Source: Micromonospora echinospora
GTDB lineage: Bacteria > Actinomycetota > Actinomycetes > Mycobacteriales > Micromonosporaceae
Length of the DNA stretch: 64,000 nt
Direction of reading: 5' to 3'
Assembly (NCBI RefSeq): GCF_900091495.1
Contig: NZ_LT607413.1
Span: forward strand, 2,294,001-2,358,000
The translations under genes were made by a program, and so were the position numbers. The notes beneath the pieces are model-generated. The model searched no databases and was not told the origin of the DNA. It saw only the letters and a program-made list of their open reading frames with translations. Within the stretch, counting starts at the first letter, position 1; every line of letters starts with the position of its first letter. Below are positions 35,081 to 44,010 of this stretch, one piece after another.

Positions 35081-36547
35081 ATGGCAGACGGATCCATCAC
35101 CAAACGCTGCAGCTGCCGCAAGGACGGCAAACGCCTCGGCAACCAATGCCCCAAGCTACGCCGTGGCAACGGGTGGAACCCCCACCACGGCGTATGGCGC
35201 TACCAGCTCGAACTCCCGCTCGACGCCACCGACGGGCGGCGGCAGTTACGCCGCAGCGGCTTCGACACCCGAGAGGAGGCCGCCGCCGAACGCGACCACG
35301 TCCGCGCGCTGCTCGACCTCGCCGGCCGCGACGAGATCCTGCGTCGGCATATCGCCGACCTGCTGCAGGCGTGCAAGCCCGGCCAGCCGCTGCCCGACCG
35401 CGACCACGTCGCACACCGCATCCGCTCCGGCGTGCCCGCCGGCAGCCGGCTCACCCTCGGCGAGTACCTCGCCGAATGGATCACCAACCGCACCAAGCTG
35501 GCGCCCGCGACCCGGCGCAGCTACCAGGACCACATCACCAAGTACTGGACGCCCCATCTGGGCCAGGTGCCCTTGCAGGAACTCACCGCCGCGCACATCG
35601 AGTCGGTCTTCACCACGATCGAGGCTCACAACGCCGAGATCCTCGCGGCCAAGGCCAGCCCGGTGCCGAAGGTCCGCGCCGCGGTCAAGGGCATCCGCAC
35701 GGTCGGCGACGCCAGTCAGCAGCGAATCCTCGCGACCCTGCGCAAGGCCCTCAACGACGCCCGTCGTCTCTACCACCACCGGTTGGTCGACCACAATCCG
35801 GCCGAGTCGGTCGAGCTGAAATCCGGCAAGGCGCCCAGGCCCCGGCTCTGGACGGACGCGGCGGTCAACCGGTGGCACCACACCCGGCAGCGACCCAGTC
35901 CTGTCATGGTCTGGACACCCGCTCAGGTCGGAGAGTTCCTGGACTTCGCCGAAACCGAGGATCCCGAGCTGTATGCCCTGTTCGATCTGGCCCTCCACCG
36001 GGGCCCCCGACGGGGCGAGCTGTGCGGCCTGCACGACTACGACGTCGACCTAGAGGCGGCCGCGATCACCATCACCAGCCAACGCACCAGCGTCGGCTAC
36101 CAGGTCATCGAAAAGCCGGTGAAGTCAGCGGCCGGAGACCGGATCGTCGACCTCAGCAACGAGACCGTCACAAGCCTGCGCAAGTACCTTATGCGACGAG
36201 CGGCGTGGAGGATCTCCGCGGGAGACGCCTGGACCGACAGCGATGTCTTCTTCGTCCGGCGGGCGGACGGCCAACCCTGGCACCCGGAAATGGTCACCGC
36301 CCGCTTCGACCGGCTCGTCGGACGCAGCGGCCTACCTCCCATCCGGTTCCACGACATGCGGCACGTCGCCGCGACCCTGATGCTCGCAGCCGGGGCCAGC
36401 ATCAAGGAAATCCAGGACACCCTCGGCCACTCCTCCTACAAGATGACCGCCGATGTCTACACCTCGGTGCTGCAGGACATGAAGAAGACAACCGCGGAAG
36501 CCACAAGCAAGATCATCCCCCGCCGGAACCGCCCGAAGGCGGCGTAG
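35081..36547 (+). CDS. int: Tyrosine recombinase (phage/ICE-type integrase)
   Basis: 488 residues. The arm-binding start is rich in Cys and basic residues (CSCRKDGKRLGNQCPKL). The SAM-like core-binding domain lies near 125-250 (TLGEYLAEWITNRTKLAPATRRSYQDHI). The catalytic domain lies near 270-450, with the first Arg in HRGPRRGELCGL, His-x-x-Arg in RFHDMRHVAATLML, and His and nucleophile Tyr in LGHSSYKMTADVYTSVL. All catalytic residues are present. The ATG at 35081 is preceded by GGCGAGGAGAAAG. No tRNA gene or tRNA 3' end follows, so the attachment site is not visible here. Confidence 0.93.
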   Translation: MADGSITKRCSCRKDGKRLGNQCPKLRRGNGWNPHHGVWRYQLELPLDATDGRRQLRRSGFDTREEAAAERDHVRALLDLAGRDEILRRHIADLLQACKPGQPLPDRDHVAHRIRSGVPAGSRLTLGEYLAEWITNRTKLAPATRRSYQDHITKYWTPHLGQVPLQELTAAHIESVFTTIEAHNAEILAAKASPVPKVRAAVKGIRTVGDASQQRILATLRKALNDARRLYHHRLVDHNPAESVELKSGKAPRPRLWTDAAVNRWHHTRQRPSPVMVWTPAQVGEFLDFAETEDPELYALFDLALHRGPRRGELCGLHDYDVDLEAAAITITSQRTSVGYQVIEKPVKSAAGDRIVDLSNETVTSLRKYLMRRAAWRISAGDAWTDSDVFFVRRADGQPWHPEMVTARFDRLVGRSGLPPIRFHDMRHVAATLMLAAGASIKEIQDTLGHSSYKMTADVYTSVLQDMKKTTAEATSKIIPRRNRPKAA

Positions 36548-36977
36548 CGCCACAGACCTGGAACCCTCCTGGGCGTCTGCGCCTGGCGATAGGTGAGGGG
36601 CCGGCAGGCGGACAGGTGCGGCTCACCGCCGCCACCCGCCGGCACTGGTGTGGCCGGCGGGGACGTCGGTGGTGTGGCTGCTGGTCACCCGCAGCAGCCG
36701 CCGCCGGACGAGACGGTGACCAAGCCGTGCTCGGCGCGGGGGAGGACGGCGTCTGCCGTGTTCTGGCCGGCGTCTAACTGGTCGCCGGCGAGGGCGGCGA
36801 GTTGCAGCGCGATGTCGGGGTCGATGCCGAGTTCAGCGGCGGCGGCGCGGGTGTCGGATCTGCCGCAGGTCGTTCGTAGAACAGGTGAGGGCAGTCGGTT
36901 TTGGTCTCCCGGGACAGGGGAGTCGTGAGACGGCCCGATGCTTGATCTAGTTCGATCGACCTTGGAGAGGTAACGGC
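36548..36977. other. Spacer after int; holds only a truncated minus-strand gene end
   Basis: The minus strand from about 36870 to a TGA at 36685-36687 reads AAAAELGIDPDIALQLAALA and ends in GGGCCG, which looks like a real C terminus. It has no start or family that I recognise. No att repeat was found. The DHFR-like gene's ribosome site GGAGAGG is at the far end. Confidence 0.4.
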
Positions 36978-37577
36978 ATGGGCAAGCTCATCTACGTGAC
37001 GAACGTGTCGCTTGACGGCTACATCGAGGACGAACGCGGCGCGTTCGACTGGTTCCCCACCGACGACGAGGTATTCGCGTTCACCACCGACCTCCTGCGG
37101 TCTGTGGGCACGTTTCTCTACGGGCGGCGCCTGTACGAGGCGATGGCCGTCTGGGAGACCGACGCCGCTCTGGCCGCGCAGTCCGACCTCATGGCCGACT
37201 TCGCGAGCGCCTGGCAGGCGGCGAGCAAAGTCGTGTACTCCACGACCCTCGCCGCGGTGTCAACTGCCGACACCCGACTCGAACGCCGTTTCGACCCCGC
37301 CGCAGTACACGAACTGAAGGTCACGGCCGGCAGCGATCTCACCGTAGGAGGTGCCAACCTCGTGACGCAGGCGTTCAAGGCCGGGCTGGTCGACGAGTGC
37401 CAGCTGTTCGTCCTGCCCATTGTCGTCGGCGGGGGCAAGCCAGGGCTGCCGACCGGCATGCGCGCAGACCTCGAGCTCCTCGATGAGCGCCGATTCCGAA
37501 ACGGCGTCGTACACCTCCGCTACCGCCCTCGGGCAGTGAACGACAGCCCTGTCCGTTCGCTGGCGGCGCTTGCATGA
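36978..37577 (+). CDS. Dihydrofolate reductase-family (RibD C-terminal domain) protein
   Basis: 199 residues. The N-terminal LIYVTNVSLDGYIED is the typical first strand and loop of the RibD_C/DHFR-like family. It is followed by FLYGRRLYEAMAVWE (near residue 46), the KVVYSTTL strand and DLTVGGANLVTQAFKAGLVDECQLFVLPIVVGGGKP (near 112-148), which binds the nucleotide cofactor. It probably reduces a pterin- or pyrimidine-like compound with NADPH; such genes are common and mostly unassigned. GGAGAGG precedes the ATG. It stands alone after the integrase. The 308 bp that follow (37578-37885) hold no gene that I can see. Confidence 0.9.
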   Translation: MGKLIYVTNVSLDGYIEDERGAFDWFPTDDEVFAFTTDLLRSVGTFLYGRRLYEAMAVWETDAALAAQSDLMADFASAWQAASKVVYSTTLAAVSTADTRLERRFDPAAVHELKVTAGSDLTVGGANLVTQAFKAGLVDECQLFVLPIVVGGGKPGLPTGMRADLELLDERRFRNGVVHLRYRPRAVNDSPVRSLAALA

Positions 37578-37885
37578 CAGGCGGAGCGCTGACGACTGAT
37601 TCGGCCGGATGAGGTCGCCCATCACGAACTCGGGTTGCGTCAAGCCGCAGTATGCGCAGGGTCAGCGCCGAACTCGTCAACTCAGCAACCCGTCGACTGC
37701 GTACCCATCCACCGGCGACCTCTGGCACAGCCCTCTGCCCGGCAGAGTCGTTCAGCCGCGCCGCGGTTGAGCCGGAAGCCGAGGCCAAGAAGACCAGCGG
37801 CATCCGCGTTTTGCCCCTGATTGGTGGTCTCGGGGATGTCTGCGAGCACCCGTAGGGTCGAGGCCCGAGTGCAACAGCGACGGGG

Positions 37886-38578
37886 TCATGCCGATGTGGT
37901 GGGTTCTTGTCGTCCGATCGTCAGTGTCCGGATCTGGGCGGGGGTGTCGAGGAGCACGGTGGCTCCGGCGTCACGGAGTGCGGCTGAGGAGTGGTAGCCC
38001 CAGGTCGCGCCTGCGACGCGGATGTCGGCTGCTCGGCCGGCGGTGACGTCGGTGGCCGCGTCGCCGACGAACCACGCTCGGACGGCGGTGGCACCAAGGC
38101 GGGTCAGTGCTTGCCGCAGCGGTGCGGGTGAGGGTTTTGGAGGTGCGTCGTCGTGGCAGACGAGGGTGTCGATCAGCGGCAGGATCGTGGACAGGTCGAG
38201 CATGTCTAGACGGTGTCGGCGTTGCAGGGTGACGATGCCTTGGGCGACGCCTGCCTCGTGGAGTTGCCGCAGCACATCGACTACGCCGGGGACGGCCGTG
38301 GCGCGGTGGGCGTGACGAGCGTAGGCGGCGTCGAAGTGCGTGTCGATGGCCGTCTGTGGGTCGGGCACGCCGAGGGCGTGCAGTGCGAGGGGCGGTGGCA
38401 TCGTCAGGGCCGACGTGACTGCTGGGCGAGATGGCGGGCTGCCGAGGACGGCTGCGGTGACATCGGTGATCACGGCGGTCATCAGGTTCTTGCTGTCGAG
38501 CAGCACGCCGTCGAGGTCGTAGAGGACAGCGTCCTGTCCGCAAGTCCCCGCGACAGCGGGGAGGGTGAACGGTGGCAT
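37886..38578 (-). CDS. HAD-superfamily phosphatase (phosphoglycolate phosphatase-like)
   Basis: 230 residues. HAD motif I is VLYDLDGVLLDSKN (near residues 18-31) with the Asp nucleophile and general acid, motif II is GIVTLQ (a Thr in the Ser/Thr position, near 116), motif III is the lysine in PPKPSPAPLRQAL, and motif IV is WFVGDAATDVTAGRAADI (near 171-190). The cap is of the small helical type. The substrate is unknown. It is the last of a minus-strand series (GTPase, methyltransferase, TraB-like, HAD) with spacers of 76-231 bp, so co-transcription is possible but not certain. Confidence 0.88.
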   Translation of the reverse strand: MPPFTLPAVAGTCGQDAVLYDLDGVLLDSKNLMTAVITDVTAAVLGSPPSRPAVTSALTMPPPLALHALGVPDPQTAIDTHFDAAYARHAHRATAVPGVVDVLRQLHEAGVAQGIVTLQRRHRLDMLDLSTILPLIDTLVCHDDAPPKPSPAPLRQALTRLGATAVRAWFVGDAATDVTAGRAADIRVAGATWGYHSSAALRDAGATVLLDTPAQIRTLTIGRQEPTTSA

Positions 38579-38654
38579 GTTCCTATCCGGAAACGGTTCG
38601 GCGGTGGGCAGCCTGTGCTGGCTGGTCAGACAGTGATGTTGGCGGCATCACCCG

Positions 38655-39491
38655 TCAGGGGTGGTGGCGGGGGCGTCGCGAAGGCTCGTGCTCGTGGTGT
38701 CGCTTGCCCCATGGCTGGGTGGGTTCGGGGTTGCGGATGAGGTCCTGGCAGGCGCGGGAGATGGTGGGGAGTGTGATGGCGGTGTACCAGTCGGTGTGGA
38801 TGCGCTGGTATCCGGTGTTGCGGAGGCCGGTGTCGAGGCTAGGGGTGTAGGCGGCGTTCCAGACGAGGACCATGTCCTGATGGGTGGCGGCGACGCCGTC
38901 CAGCGCGACGGCGGTGCGTCTGGCGACAACGGTCTCGAAACCCCGGCGGTGGCGGGGTGGGGTGCCGAGGCGGGCGGTGATCGCGCCCAGTCGCAGGCCG
39001 ATGGCCATGAGGAGGCGGAAGGCGTAGATGGGTCGGGGGTCGTCAAGCGGCCAGTCCCGAGAGGTGAGGGTGGGGCGGATCCTGTCGGTGATGCTCCGGT
39101 GGCCGGCAATCCGGATGATGTCGAGGGTGCTGACGTCGATGTACCGCCAGTGGGGGTGGTGGCCGAGGCCGGTGTGGTGGCCGACGAGGCCGGCGAGCGC
39201 GACGCGGTTCGCTTCCATCCGATGCGCTCGTCGCCAATCGGCGAGGAGTTTCTGTTCCTCGGCGGTGCTGTTGTCCTCGGCGGCGGGCACATGGTCGGGT
39301 CCCTCGCGGTGCACCACGGCCCCCTCGGACTCACGGTCGTTGATGATCGTGGTGAGGCGGGCGTAGTAGGCGGCTTCGCCAATGGGCATGGCGGAGATCA
39401 GGGTGACCCGTCGGCCGCTGTCGGGATGGACGTAGTGGTAGACCGGGGTCTGCAGGTTGTGGCGGTCGGCCAGGCGAAGGTACGGGGTCAT
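38655..39491 (-). CDS. TraB/GumN-like protein of unknown function
   Basis: 278 residues. The first 70 (PVYHYVHPDSGRRVTLISAMPIGEAAYYARLTTIINDRESEGAVVHREGP) resemble the opening of the TraB/PrgY/GumN (Tiki-like) superfamily, in which a strand with a GT-H-like turn is followed by an E at the end of the next strand. A helical middle with a hydrophobic segment (IYAFRLLMAIGLRLGAITARL) follows. It ends in VLVWNAAYTPSLDTGLRNTGYQRIHTDWY, where the family has its closing conserved strands. The chosen ATG at 39491 has AGGAG upstream. The family link is suggestive, not proven. No signal peptide is seen. Confidence 0.6.
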   Translation of the reverse strand: MTPYLRLADRHNLQTPVYHYVHPDSGRRVTLISAMPIGEAAYYARLTTIINDRESEGAVVHREGPDHVPAAEDNSTAEEQKLLADWRRAHRMEANRVALAGLVGHHTGLGHHPHWRYIDVSTLDIIRIAGHRSITDRIRPTLTSRDWPLDDPRPIYAFRLLMAIGLRLGAITARLGTPPRHRRGFETVVARRTAVALDGVAATHQDMVLVWNAAYTPSLDTGLRNTGYQRIHTDWYTAITLPTISRACQDLIRNPEPTQPWGKRHHEHEPSRRPRHHP

Positions 39492-39600
39492 CGCGGGCGG
39501 GACTCCTGGGATCGTGGGCCTATTCGGCGGTCGGTGTTGGGGTGTGGCGGTGTTCCCGTTAATGTCGTGGCCGGGCCGGCAGGGCGAGCACACCGAGCGC

Positions 39601-40380
39601 TTATCTGGGTTTCCGGGCGGTCGTGGAGACGAACTGGTAGCCGCGAATCTGCACCGTGGGGTCGGCCATGAGGTCGAAGAAGCGGTCCAGGTCGCTGTGT
39701 GACAGGCCTTCGCGGAGGAGCTTGTGGTGCAGGTGGTGGGCTTCGTCGCTGTAGAGGTGGCAGCCGGCGCTACCACCGGTCCAGGTTTCGGCGACCCAGC
39801 GGGTGCGCACGTGCTCGAAGCCGTTGCCGAGGAGCACGGCTGCGGTTTGGTCGCCCCAGTGCAGGTCGACGCCGTGGTTGGCGAGGGTGTCGAGGATGGC
39901 GTGCACGACGCGGACGATGAGTTCCCTGTCGCCGCTGTGGGGGGCGTGGGCGACTACGGGCGCGTAGACGATGCTCCCCAGCACGAGGTGCCCGCCGGGG
40001 CGCAGCACGGTGATCATCTCGTTGAGTAGGGCGTGCCGGTTCGGCAGGTGCTCCAGCACGCATCGCGCCGTGACCACGTCCATGGTGCCGGGATCGGCAG
40101 GCAGGGATTGGGTTCGTAGATCGACCTGGCGGACGCCGAGTACGCCGGCGGGGCGCAGCAGGCTGGTGTCGATGTCGACGGCGGTGACCGCTCCGGTCGG
40201 CCCGACGAGGTCACACAGCCGGTAGGCGACGGACCCGGCTCCGGCGCCGATGTCCATCGCGCGTTGCCCGGCGGTGACATCGACCTGAGCCAGGTCGATG
40301 GTGGTGATGGGATCGAGAACGTCCTGCAACGGTCCGAGGTGGTTAATGCTGTGACGGAACTGGTAACGACTGCTCGGCAT
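39601..40380 (-). CDS. SAM-dependent methyltransferase (Methyltransf_11/25 type)
   Basis: 259 residues. Motif I is AMDIGAGAGSVAYRLCDLVG (near residues 41-60), the beta-2 acid is in AVTAVDIDTSLL, and motif IV-V is DVVTARCVLEHLPNRHALLNEMITVLRPGGHLVLGS (near 100-135). A C-terminal lid carries many His and aromatic residues (SDEAHHLHHKLLREGLSHSDLDRFFDLM). The substrate is unknown. It lies between the TraB-like and the GTPase genes on the same strand. Confidence 0.87.
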   Translation of the reverse strand: MPSSRYQFRHSINHLGPLQDVLDPITTIDLAQVDVTAGQRAMDIGAGAGSVAYRLCDLVGPTGAVTAVDIDTSLLRPAGVLGVRQVDLRTQSLPADPGTMDVVTARCVLEHLPNRHALLNEMITVLRPGGHLVLGSIVYAPVVAHAPHSGDRELIVRVVHAILDTLANHGVDLHWGDQTAAVLLGNGFEHVRTRWVAETWTGGSAGCHLYSDEAHHLHHKLLREGLSHSDLDRFFDLMADPTVQIRGYQFVSTTARKPR

Positions 40381-40611
40381 GGCTCATCTCCTTCGCAGGA
40401 CTTCGTGCTGAGGAAGCGTGGGGTGCACGTGGTGACGAAAGTTCACGTGGCGGTCCTTGGAGGATGAGGGTGGGTGCGGGCCTCTGCCGGGGCGGCCCTG
40501 ACCAGCGATGTGCCCGGCGGGCCAGGGTCCTCAGGGCTGCCAGCCGCCAAAGGTGAACGGCGATGACGATCACGACGCCGACCAACAGGCGCGGACACGC
40601 GACCGGGTGGC

Positions 40612-41214
40612 TCAGGCGGAGACGGTCCCGTCAGCACGGACCCCGCCGGGGCGGCGGGCCAGCAGGTGCTGGACGAGGGTGATCAGCAGCCGCCGGACAC
40701 TGTCACGGTCCCGCACGTCGAGCTCGACGATCGGCACCTCTACCGACAGGGCCAAGGCCTCACGCATGTCGGACGCGGCGAAACTGCGGGCGCCGGGGAA
40801 CGTGTTGACCGCGACGATGAACGGCAGCCGGACGTGCTCGACGTAGTCCAGGTGCGCGAACGAGTCCTGCAGACGGCGAACGTCGACGAGCACCACCGCC
40901 CCGACTGCGCCGCGCACGATCGCGTCCCACATGAACCAGAACCGCCGCTGCCCGGGCGTGCCGAACACGAACAGAGTGACGCCGTTGACCTCCAGCCGAC
41001 CGAAGTCCATCGCCACCGTGGTCGTGGTTTTGCCCGGCGCGTGGGAGACATCGTCCGAGTTGACAGCGACCTCCGTACTCAACGGGGCGATGTCCGACAC
41101 CGTCTGCACCAGAGTGGTCTTCCCGACCCCGAACGGCCCCGTCAACGCGATCTTCAACCCGCCCTGCCCCGACAGCACGTGGGCTGCCGTCAGTGCGGCT
41201 GGTGGTGTGCTCAC
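40612..41214 (-). CDS. CvnD-type small GTPase (stand-alone copy)
   Basis: 200 residues. The P-loop is ALTGPFGVGKTTLVQTVS (near residues 23-40), switch II is TLFVFGTPGQRRFWFMW (near 80-96), and the base-recognition loop region is FIVAVNTFPGA (near 132). It matches the GTP-binding proteins of actinomycete conservons (CvnD), yet no cvnA, cvnB or cvnC stands next to it; a full conservon lies 4 kb away on the other strand. It may exchange signals with that set. The control region upstream (41215-41989) holds three copies of the 18-bp palindrome described separately. Confidence 0.87.
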   Translation of the reverse strand: MSTPPAALTAAHVLSGQGGLKIALTGPFGVGKTTLVQTVSDIAPLSTEVAVNSDDVSHAPGKTTTTVAMDFGRLEVNGVTLFVFGTPGQRRFWFMWDAIVRGAVGAVVLVDVRRLQDSFAHLDYVEHVRLPFIVAVNTFPGARSFAASDMREALALSVEVPIVELDVRDRDSVRRLLITLVQHLLARRPGGVRADGTVSA

Positions 41215-41509
41215 CGGAGGGTTCCTGCCGCCGCGAGACGGCTGGCGTTGATCAATATTGGTGTGTGCTGGTCGCTCGTCGGCTCGGCGAGCCGACCACG
41301 CTCCGCAGTCACGACCGGCAAGTCCGCGTGCCGACCGGATGCCCGGATCCGGCTGCCACGTCGGCAGCTGGCAGCGGCCTGTCCTGGCTGCAAAAACATC
41401 AATACCTCCCGGACGGTTGCTCGCGAGCAGTCACAATTCGGGCAACGCGTGATCACCGCCGGTTGCGGAGACTCGTGCCGCGACGTTCACGTAACCGCCT
41501 GAGCGTGCC

Positions 41510-41527
41510 TGTCGACTACGTCCGACA
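41510..41527. promoter_or_regulatory. Operator-like palindrome, site 1
   Basis: TGTCGA-CTACGT-CCGACA; 11 of 12 arm bases match TGTCGA-N6-TCGACA. Confidence 0.6.
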
Positions 41528-41532
41528 CAGCC

Positions 41533-41550
41533 TTTCGACACCGATCGACA
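41533..41550. promoter_or_regulatory. Operator-like palindrome, site 2
   Basis: TTTCGA-CACCGA-TCGACA; 11 of 12 arm bases match. It begins 23 bp after the start of site 1, about two helical turns. Confidence 0.55.
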
Positions 41551-41718
41551 CCGACCTTCGACGGCCAAGGCTCGCCCGCCATGGAGCGGATGCCCCGAGA
41601 GCGCTCAAGACCTGCGGGATCGGCGGGCGAAACAGGAGAGGACAGACTCGAGGCCCTCAGTCGGCGTGAGATCAGCGAGGACCGCATGGCTTCGTAGTGC
41701 TGCCCGCGTCAGAAGGTG

Positions 41719-41736
41719 TGTCGAGGGTGTTCGACA
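41719..41736. promoter_or_regulatory. Operator-like palindrome, site 3
   Basis: TGTCGA-GGGTGT-TCGACA, perfect arms. This site, within a 20-bp match, is the exact inverse of site 4, 3.5 kb away. Confidence 0.7.
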
Positions 41737-41989
41737 CGACCCGTCTCGCGTTGGATATCGCCTGCCGAACGCCGAGGTGCCGCACCACCGTCTCCGGGAC
41801 AGACAGGGTTCGCTGGCGCACCGGCCGAAAGAGCTGGGCGCGTCCGGACCACCGACGCCGGCTTACCCGCCCAGGCGACGCAGCATCGACCGTTGGAGAG
41901 CGGACCGGTCGGGCGGTGGTAGTTGAACTGCTGCGGGGGCGGGCGGGGCGTGGCGCCAGTCCGCCGGTGACGCCGTAGGCTGCCACGAC

Positions 41990-42583
41990 GTGACGAGTGG
42001 CGATACTGCCCAGACGATGGGCACGACTGTGGCGGCCGTATGTGAGGTGGAGGTCAAGTACCAGGTCGGTGACTTCGCGGCGCTGGAAGCGGCTCTGGCC
42101 GCCCGTGGGATCGCCCTGTCGGCGCCGGTCTTCCAGGATGATCAGGCATACGCGCGGGTCGGCTGGGATTACGGCCAGTCCAAGATCGGTGTTCCGTTCG
42201 CGCGGCTGCGGACCGAGCGGGGACGGCATCTACTGACGGTCAAGACGCCGGTGGCCAACGAGCAGTCGTGCGTCGAGCACGAGACCGAGGTGGCCGATCG
42301 GGAGCAGATGCACGCCGCGATCCAGCAGCTGGGCTTCTATCCGACGGTGCGCATCCGTAAGACCCGCCGCACCGCGACGCTCGGATTGATGTCGTTGTGC
42401 GTCGATCAGGTGGACGGCATCGGTGCGTTCCTGGAGATCGAGCGCATCGTCGATGGCGGTGAGTCCGGTGAACTGGTCCAGGCCGAGCTTGACCGGTTCG
42501 CCGTCGCGCTGGGCGCGCCTCTGCAACGGACGAACGACACCTACGACTCGCTGATCCGGGCGGCGGAAATGGTCGGGGTCTAG
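41990..42583 (+). CDS. CYTH-domain protein (CyaB/class IV adenylate cyclase-like)
   Basis: 197 residues. The CYTH signature ExExK is present as CEVEVKYQ near residue 19. It is followed by the alternating basic and acidic strands of the triphosphate tunnel: FARLRTERGRHLLTVKTPV, CVEHETEVADREQM, TVRIRKTRRTATLGLMSLCVDQVDGIGAFLEIERIV. Members hydrolyse inorganic or thiamine triphosphate or make cAMP; this one is of the CyaB-like group. The GTG at 41990 is the start. The stop overlaps the end of the convergent EEP gene by 4 bp. It shares its control region with the CvnD-type GTPase. Confidence 0.88.
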   Translation: MTSGDTAQTMGTTVAAVCEVEVKYQVGDFAALEAALAARGIALSAPVFQDDQAYARVGWDYGQSKIGVPFARLRTERGRHLLTVKTPVANEQSCVEHETEVADREQMHAAIQQLGFYPTVRIRKTRRTATLGLMSLCVDQVDGIGAFLEIERIVDGGESGELVQAELDRFAVALGAPLQRTNDTYDSLIRAAEMVGV

Positions 42584-43383
42584 AACAGGGTCGCCGGCTC
42601 GGCTACCTGCGGCATGGGGCACACGTCGAGGGTGTCGACGGGCAGGTCGAGGGCCAGGGTGACCGCAGCGTGGTCGGTGAGGCGCTGCTCGCGGGGCTCC
42701 TGCAGGTACTCGCCGCCCCGAAGCCGGTCGCGTAACGCGTCGCCGACGTGCAGGTAGTCGAAGCGGTAGCCGTTGCCGGCCCGACCGAACCAGCTGTGCT
42801 GCGGGACACCGGCGTTGAGGTGGTGGTGGGCGTCGGTGAGGCCGGCGGCGGTGAGGGCGTCGAACAGGGCGTACTCGAATGGCAGCCAGACTCCGGGGTA
42901 GGGCGGCTGGTGGTCGCGGGGGATGACGTTGTAGTCCCCGCCGAGCACCAGGTGCGCCCGCTCGTCGGCCTTCAGGCGGCCGAGGGTGTCGACGAGGGAG
43001 GCGAGGAACGCCCGTTTCCGTTCGACCTTTGCGGGGGCGCGGTCGCTGGACGGCACGTAGACGCCGAGGACCGTGACGGGTTGGTCGGTGTGGACGGTGG
43101 CGGCGACGGCCCGGCCCGGGATGCTGAGTCCGGCGGTGATGTCCGGGCGGGCGGTGACCGGGACGCGGCTGATCATCGCCGCGCCGCGGTCATCGGGCAG
43201 GGGCGGGTGTAGGACGTGGCAGCCGGCGCGACGGAAGTGGTCCAGTAGGTAGGCGCTGCCGTCGCCGCCGCTGGTTTCGGTCAACAGGAGGATCTGTTCC
43301 GGGCGGCCGGCGAGCCACCGCAGCAGCGGTTCGGCGCGCCGCTGGGAGGTGGCCTGGATGTTCAGGGTCAGGATCGACAACAC
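42580..43383 (-). CDS. Endonuclease/exonuclease/phosphatase (EEP) family protein
   Basis: 267 residues with the DNase I-like fold: ILTLNIQATSQRRAEPLL (Asn ligand, near residue 8), LLLTETSG (Glu, near 36), HLVLGGDYNVIPRDHQ (the GDxN motif, near 145), NGYRFDYLHVGD (near 205) and RLTDHAAVTLAL (the catalytic Asp-His, near 236). The catalytic set looks complete. It could cleave DNA, RNA or a phosphodiester or phospholipid headgroup; no signal peptide is present, so it is intracellular. It is the third gene of the rSAM-TMK-EEP minus-strand operon, with a 12-bp gap from the kinase. Confidence 0.87.
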   Translation of the reverse strand: MLSILTLNIQATSQRRAEPLLRWLAGRPEQILLLTETSGGDGSAYLLDHFRRAGCHVLHPPLPDDRGAAMISRVPVTARPDITAGLSIPGRAVAATVHTDQPVTVLGVYVPSSDRAPAKVERKRAFLASLVDTLGRLKADERAHLVLGGDYNVIPRDHQPPYPGVWLPFEYALFDALTAAGLTDAHHHLNAGVPQHSWFGRAGNGYRFDYLHVGDALRDRLRGGEYLQEPREQRLTDHAAVTLALDLPVDTLDVCPMPQVAEPATLF

Positions 43384-43395
43384 GAGGCGAGACTT

Positions 43396-44004
43396 TCAGG
43401 CCGCTGGGCGTTGGGCGAGCATGGGGGTCAGCGTGTCGAGGATGGCAGAGACCACCTGGTCCGGGTCTAGGCTCCAGCAGTCGATCTTCACCTGGTGCCA
43501 TGACTGGCGGTTGAGAAAGTGAAACGCCTGGTCGTAGAGCTGCAGTTCGCGTTCGGGGGTACCGGTCGCCTCGAGCCGGGTCAGGCGTCGACGTGCGGCG
43601 AGCCGGGTGGCGATGACCTGCGGGTCGTCGACCAGGTAGATGGAGATGGCAGGCTGTAGGACGTACCGGTTGTAGCTCCAGATCTCGCGTAGGTCGACGG
43701 CGTCGACCCGTTGCAGGACCAGTGAGGACTGCACGTAGCGGTCGCTGATCACGATGGTGCCGGCGTCGAGCGCGGGGATGATCTCGTCCTCGACGTGCAT
43801 GGTGCGGTCGGCGGCGATCGCGAGGGCGAGGGCCCGTCCGTGGATGACGGCCTCGGCCTCGCGCAGTAGCTCCCCGAGGCGGGTCCTGGTGGGTTCGGTT
43901 GTCAGGTGGACCGGCTGGCCGGTGCGGTGGCGCAGCCGCTCGGCCAGCAGCCCCGCGACGGTTGTCTTCCCGACCCCGTTGGGTCCCTCGATCACGATCA
44001 GCAT
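43396..44004 (-). CDS. Thymidylate kinase-like protein
   Basis: A 202-residue P-loop NMP kinase: VIEGPNGVGKTTVAGLLAERL (near residues 4-24), TTEPTRTRLGELLRE (the TEP motif of TMP kinase), IVISDRYVQSSLVLQRVD (the DRY/H motif, near 85) and a LID with RLAARRRLTRLEATG. Its divergence and its place in an accessory operon argue that it is a paralogue acting on a modified nucleotide or another substrate rather than the housekeeping tmk; that is inference. It lies 6 bp downstream of the radical SAM gene. Confidence 0.85.
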   Translation of the reverse strand: MLIVIEGPNGVGKTTVAGLLAERLRHRTGQPVHLTTEPTRTRLGELLREAEAVIHGRALALAIAADRTMHVEDEIIPALDAGTIVISDRYVQSSLVLQRVDAVDLREIWSYNRYVLQPAISIYLVDDPQVIATRLAARRRLTRLEATGTPERELQLYDQAFHFLNRQSWHQVKIDCWSLDPDQVVSAILDTLTPMLAQRPAA

Positions 44005-44010
44005 GACCGG

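Larger units (their letters stand above)
41215..41989. promoter_or_regulatory. Divergent control region between the CvnD-type gene and the CYTH gene
   Basis: 775 bp without a convincing gene. It holds three 18-bp palindromes (listed separately), a perfect 12-bp palindrome TGCTCGCGAGCA at 41418-41429 and a small hairpin at 41278-41296. Confidence 0.6.

Noticed and set aside
11262..36547. One integrative element spanning from tRNA-Arg to the integrase
   Set aside because: No copy of the tRNA-Arg 3' end was found after the integrase, and the integrase lies 25 kb away with no transfer genes between, so the boundaries are not supported.
36593..36928. Plus-strand open frame after the integrase
   Set aside because: Composition is shadow-like; the protein-like signal here is on the minus strand as a truncated gene end.
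41418..41429. Perfect 12-bp palindrome TGCTCGCGAGCA as an operator
   Set aside because: It is a single short GC-rich palindrome without a second copy, which can occur by chance. It is noted but not claimed as a site.
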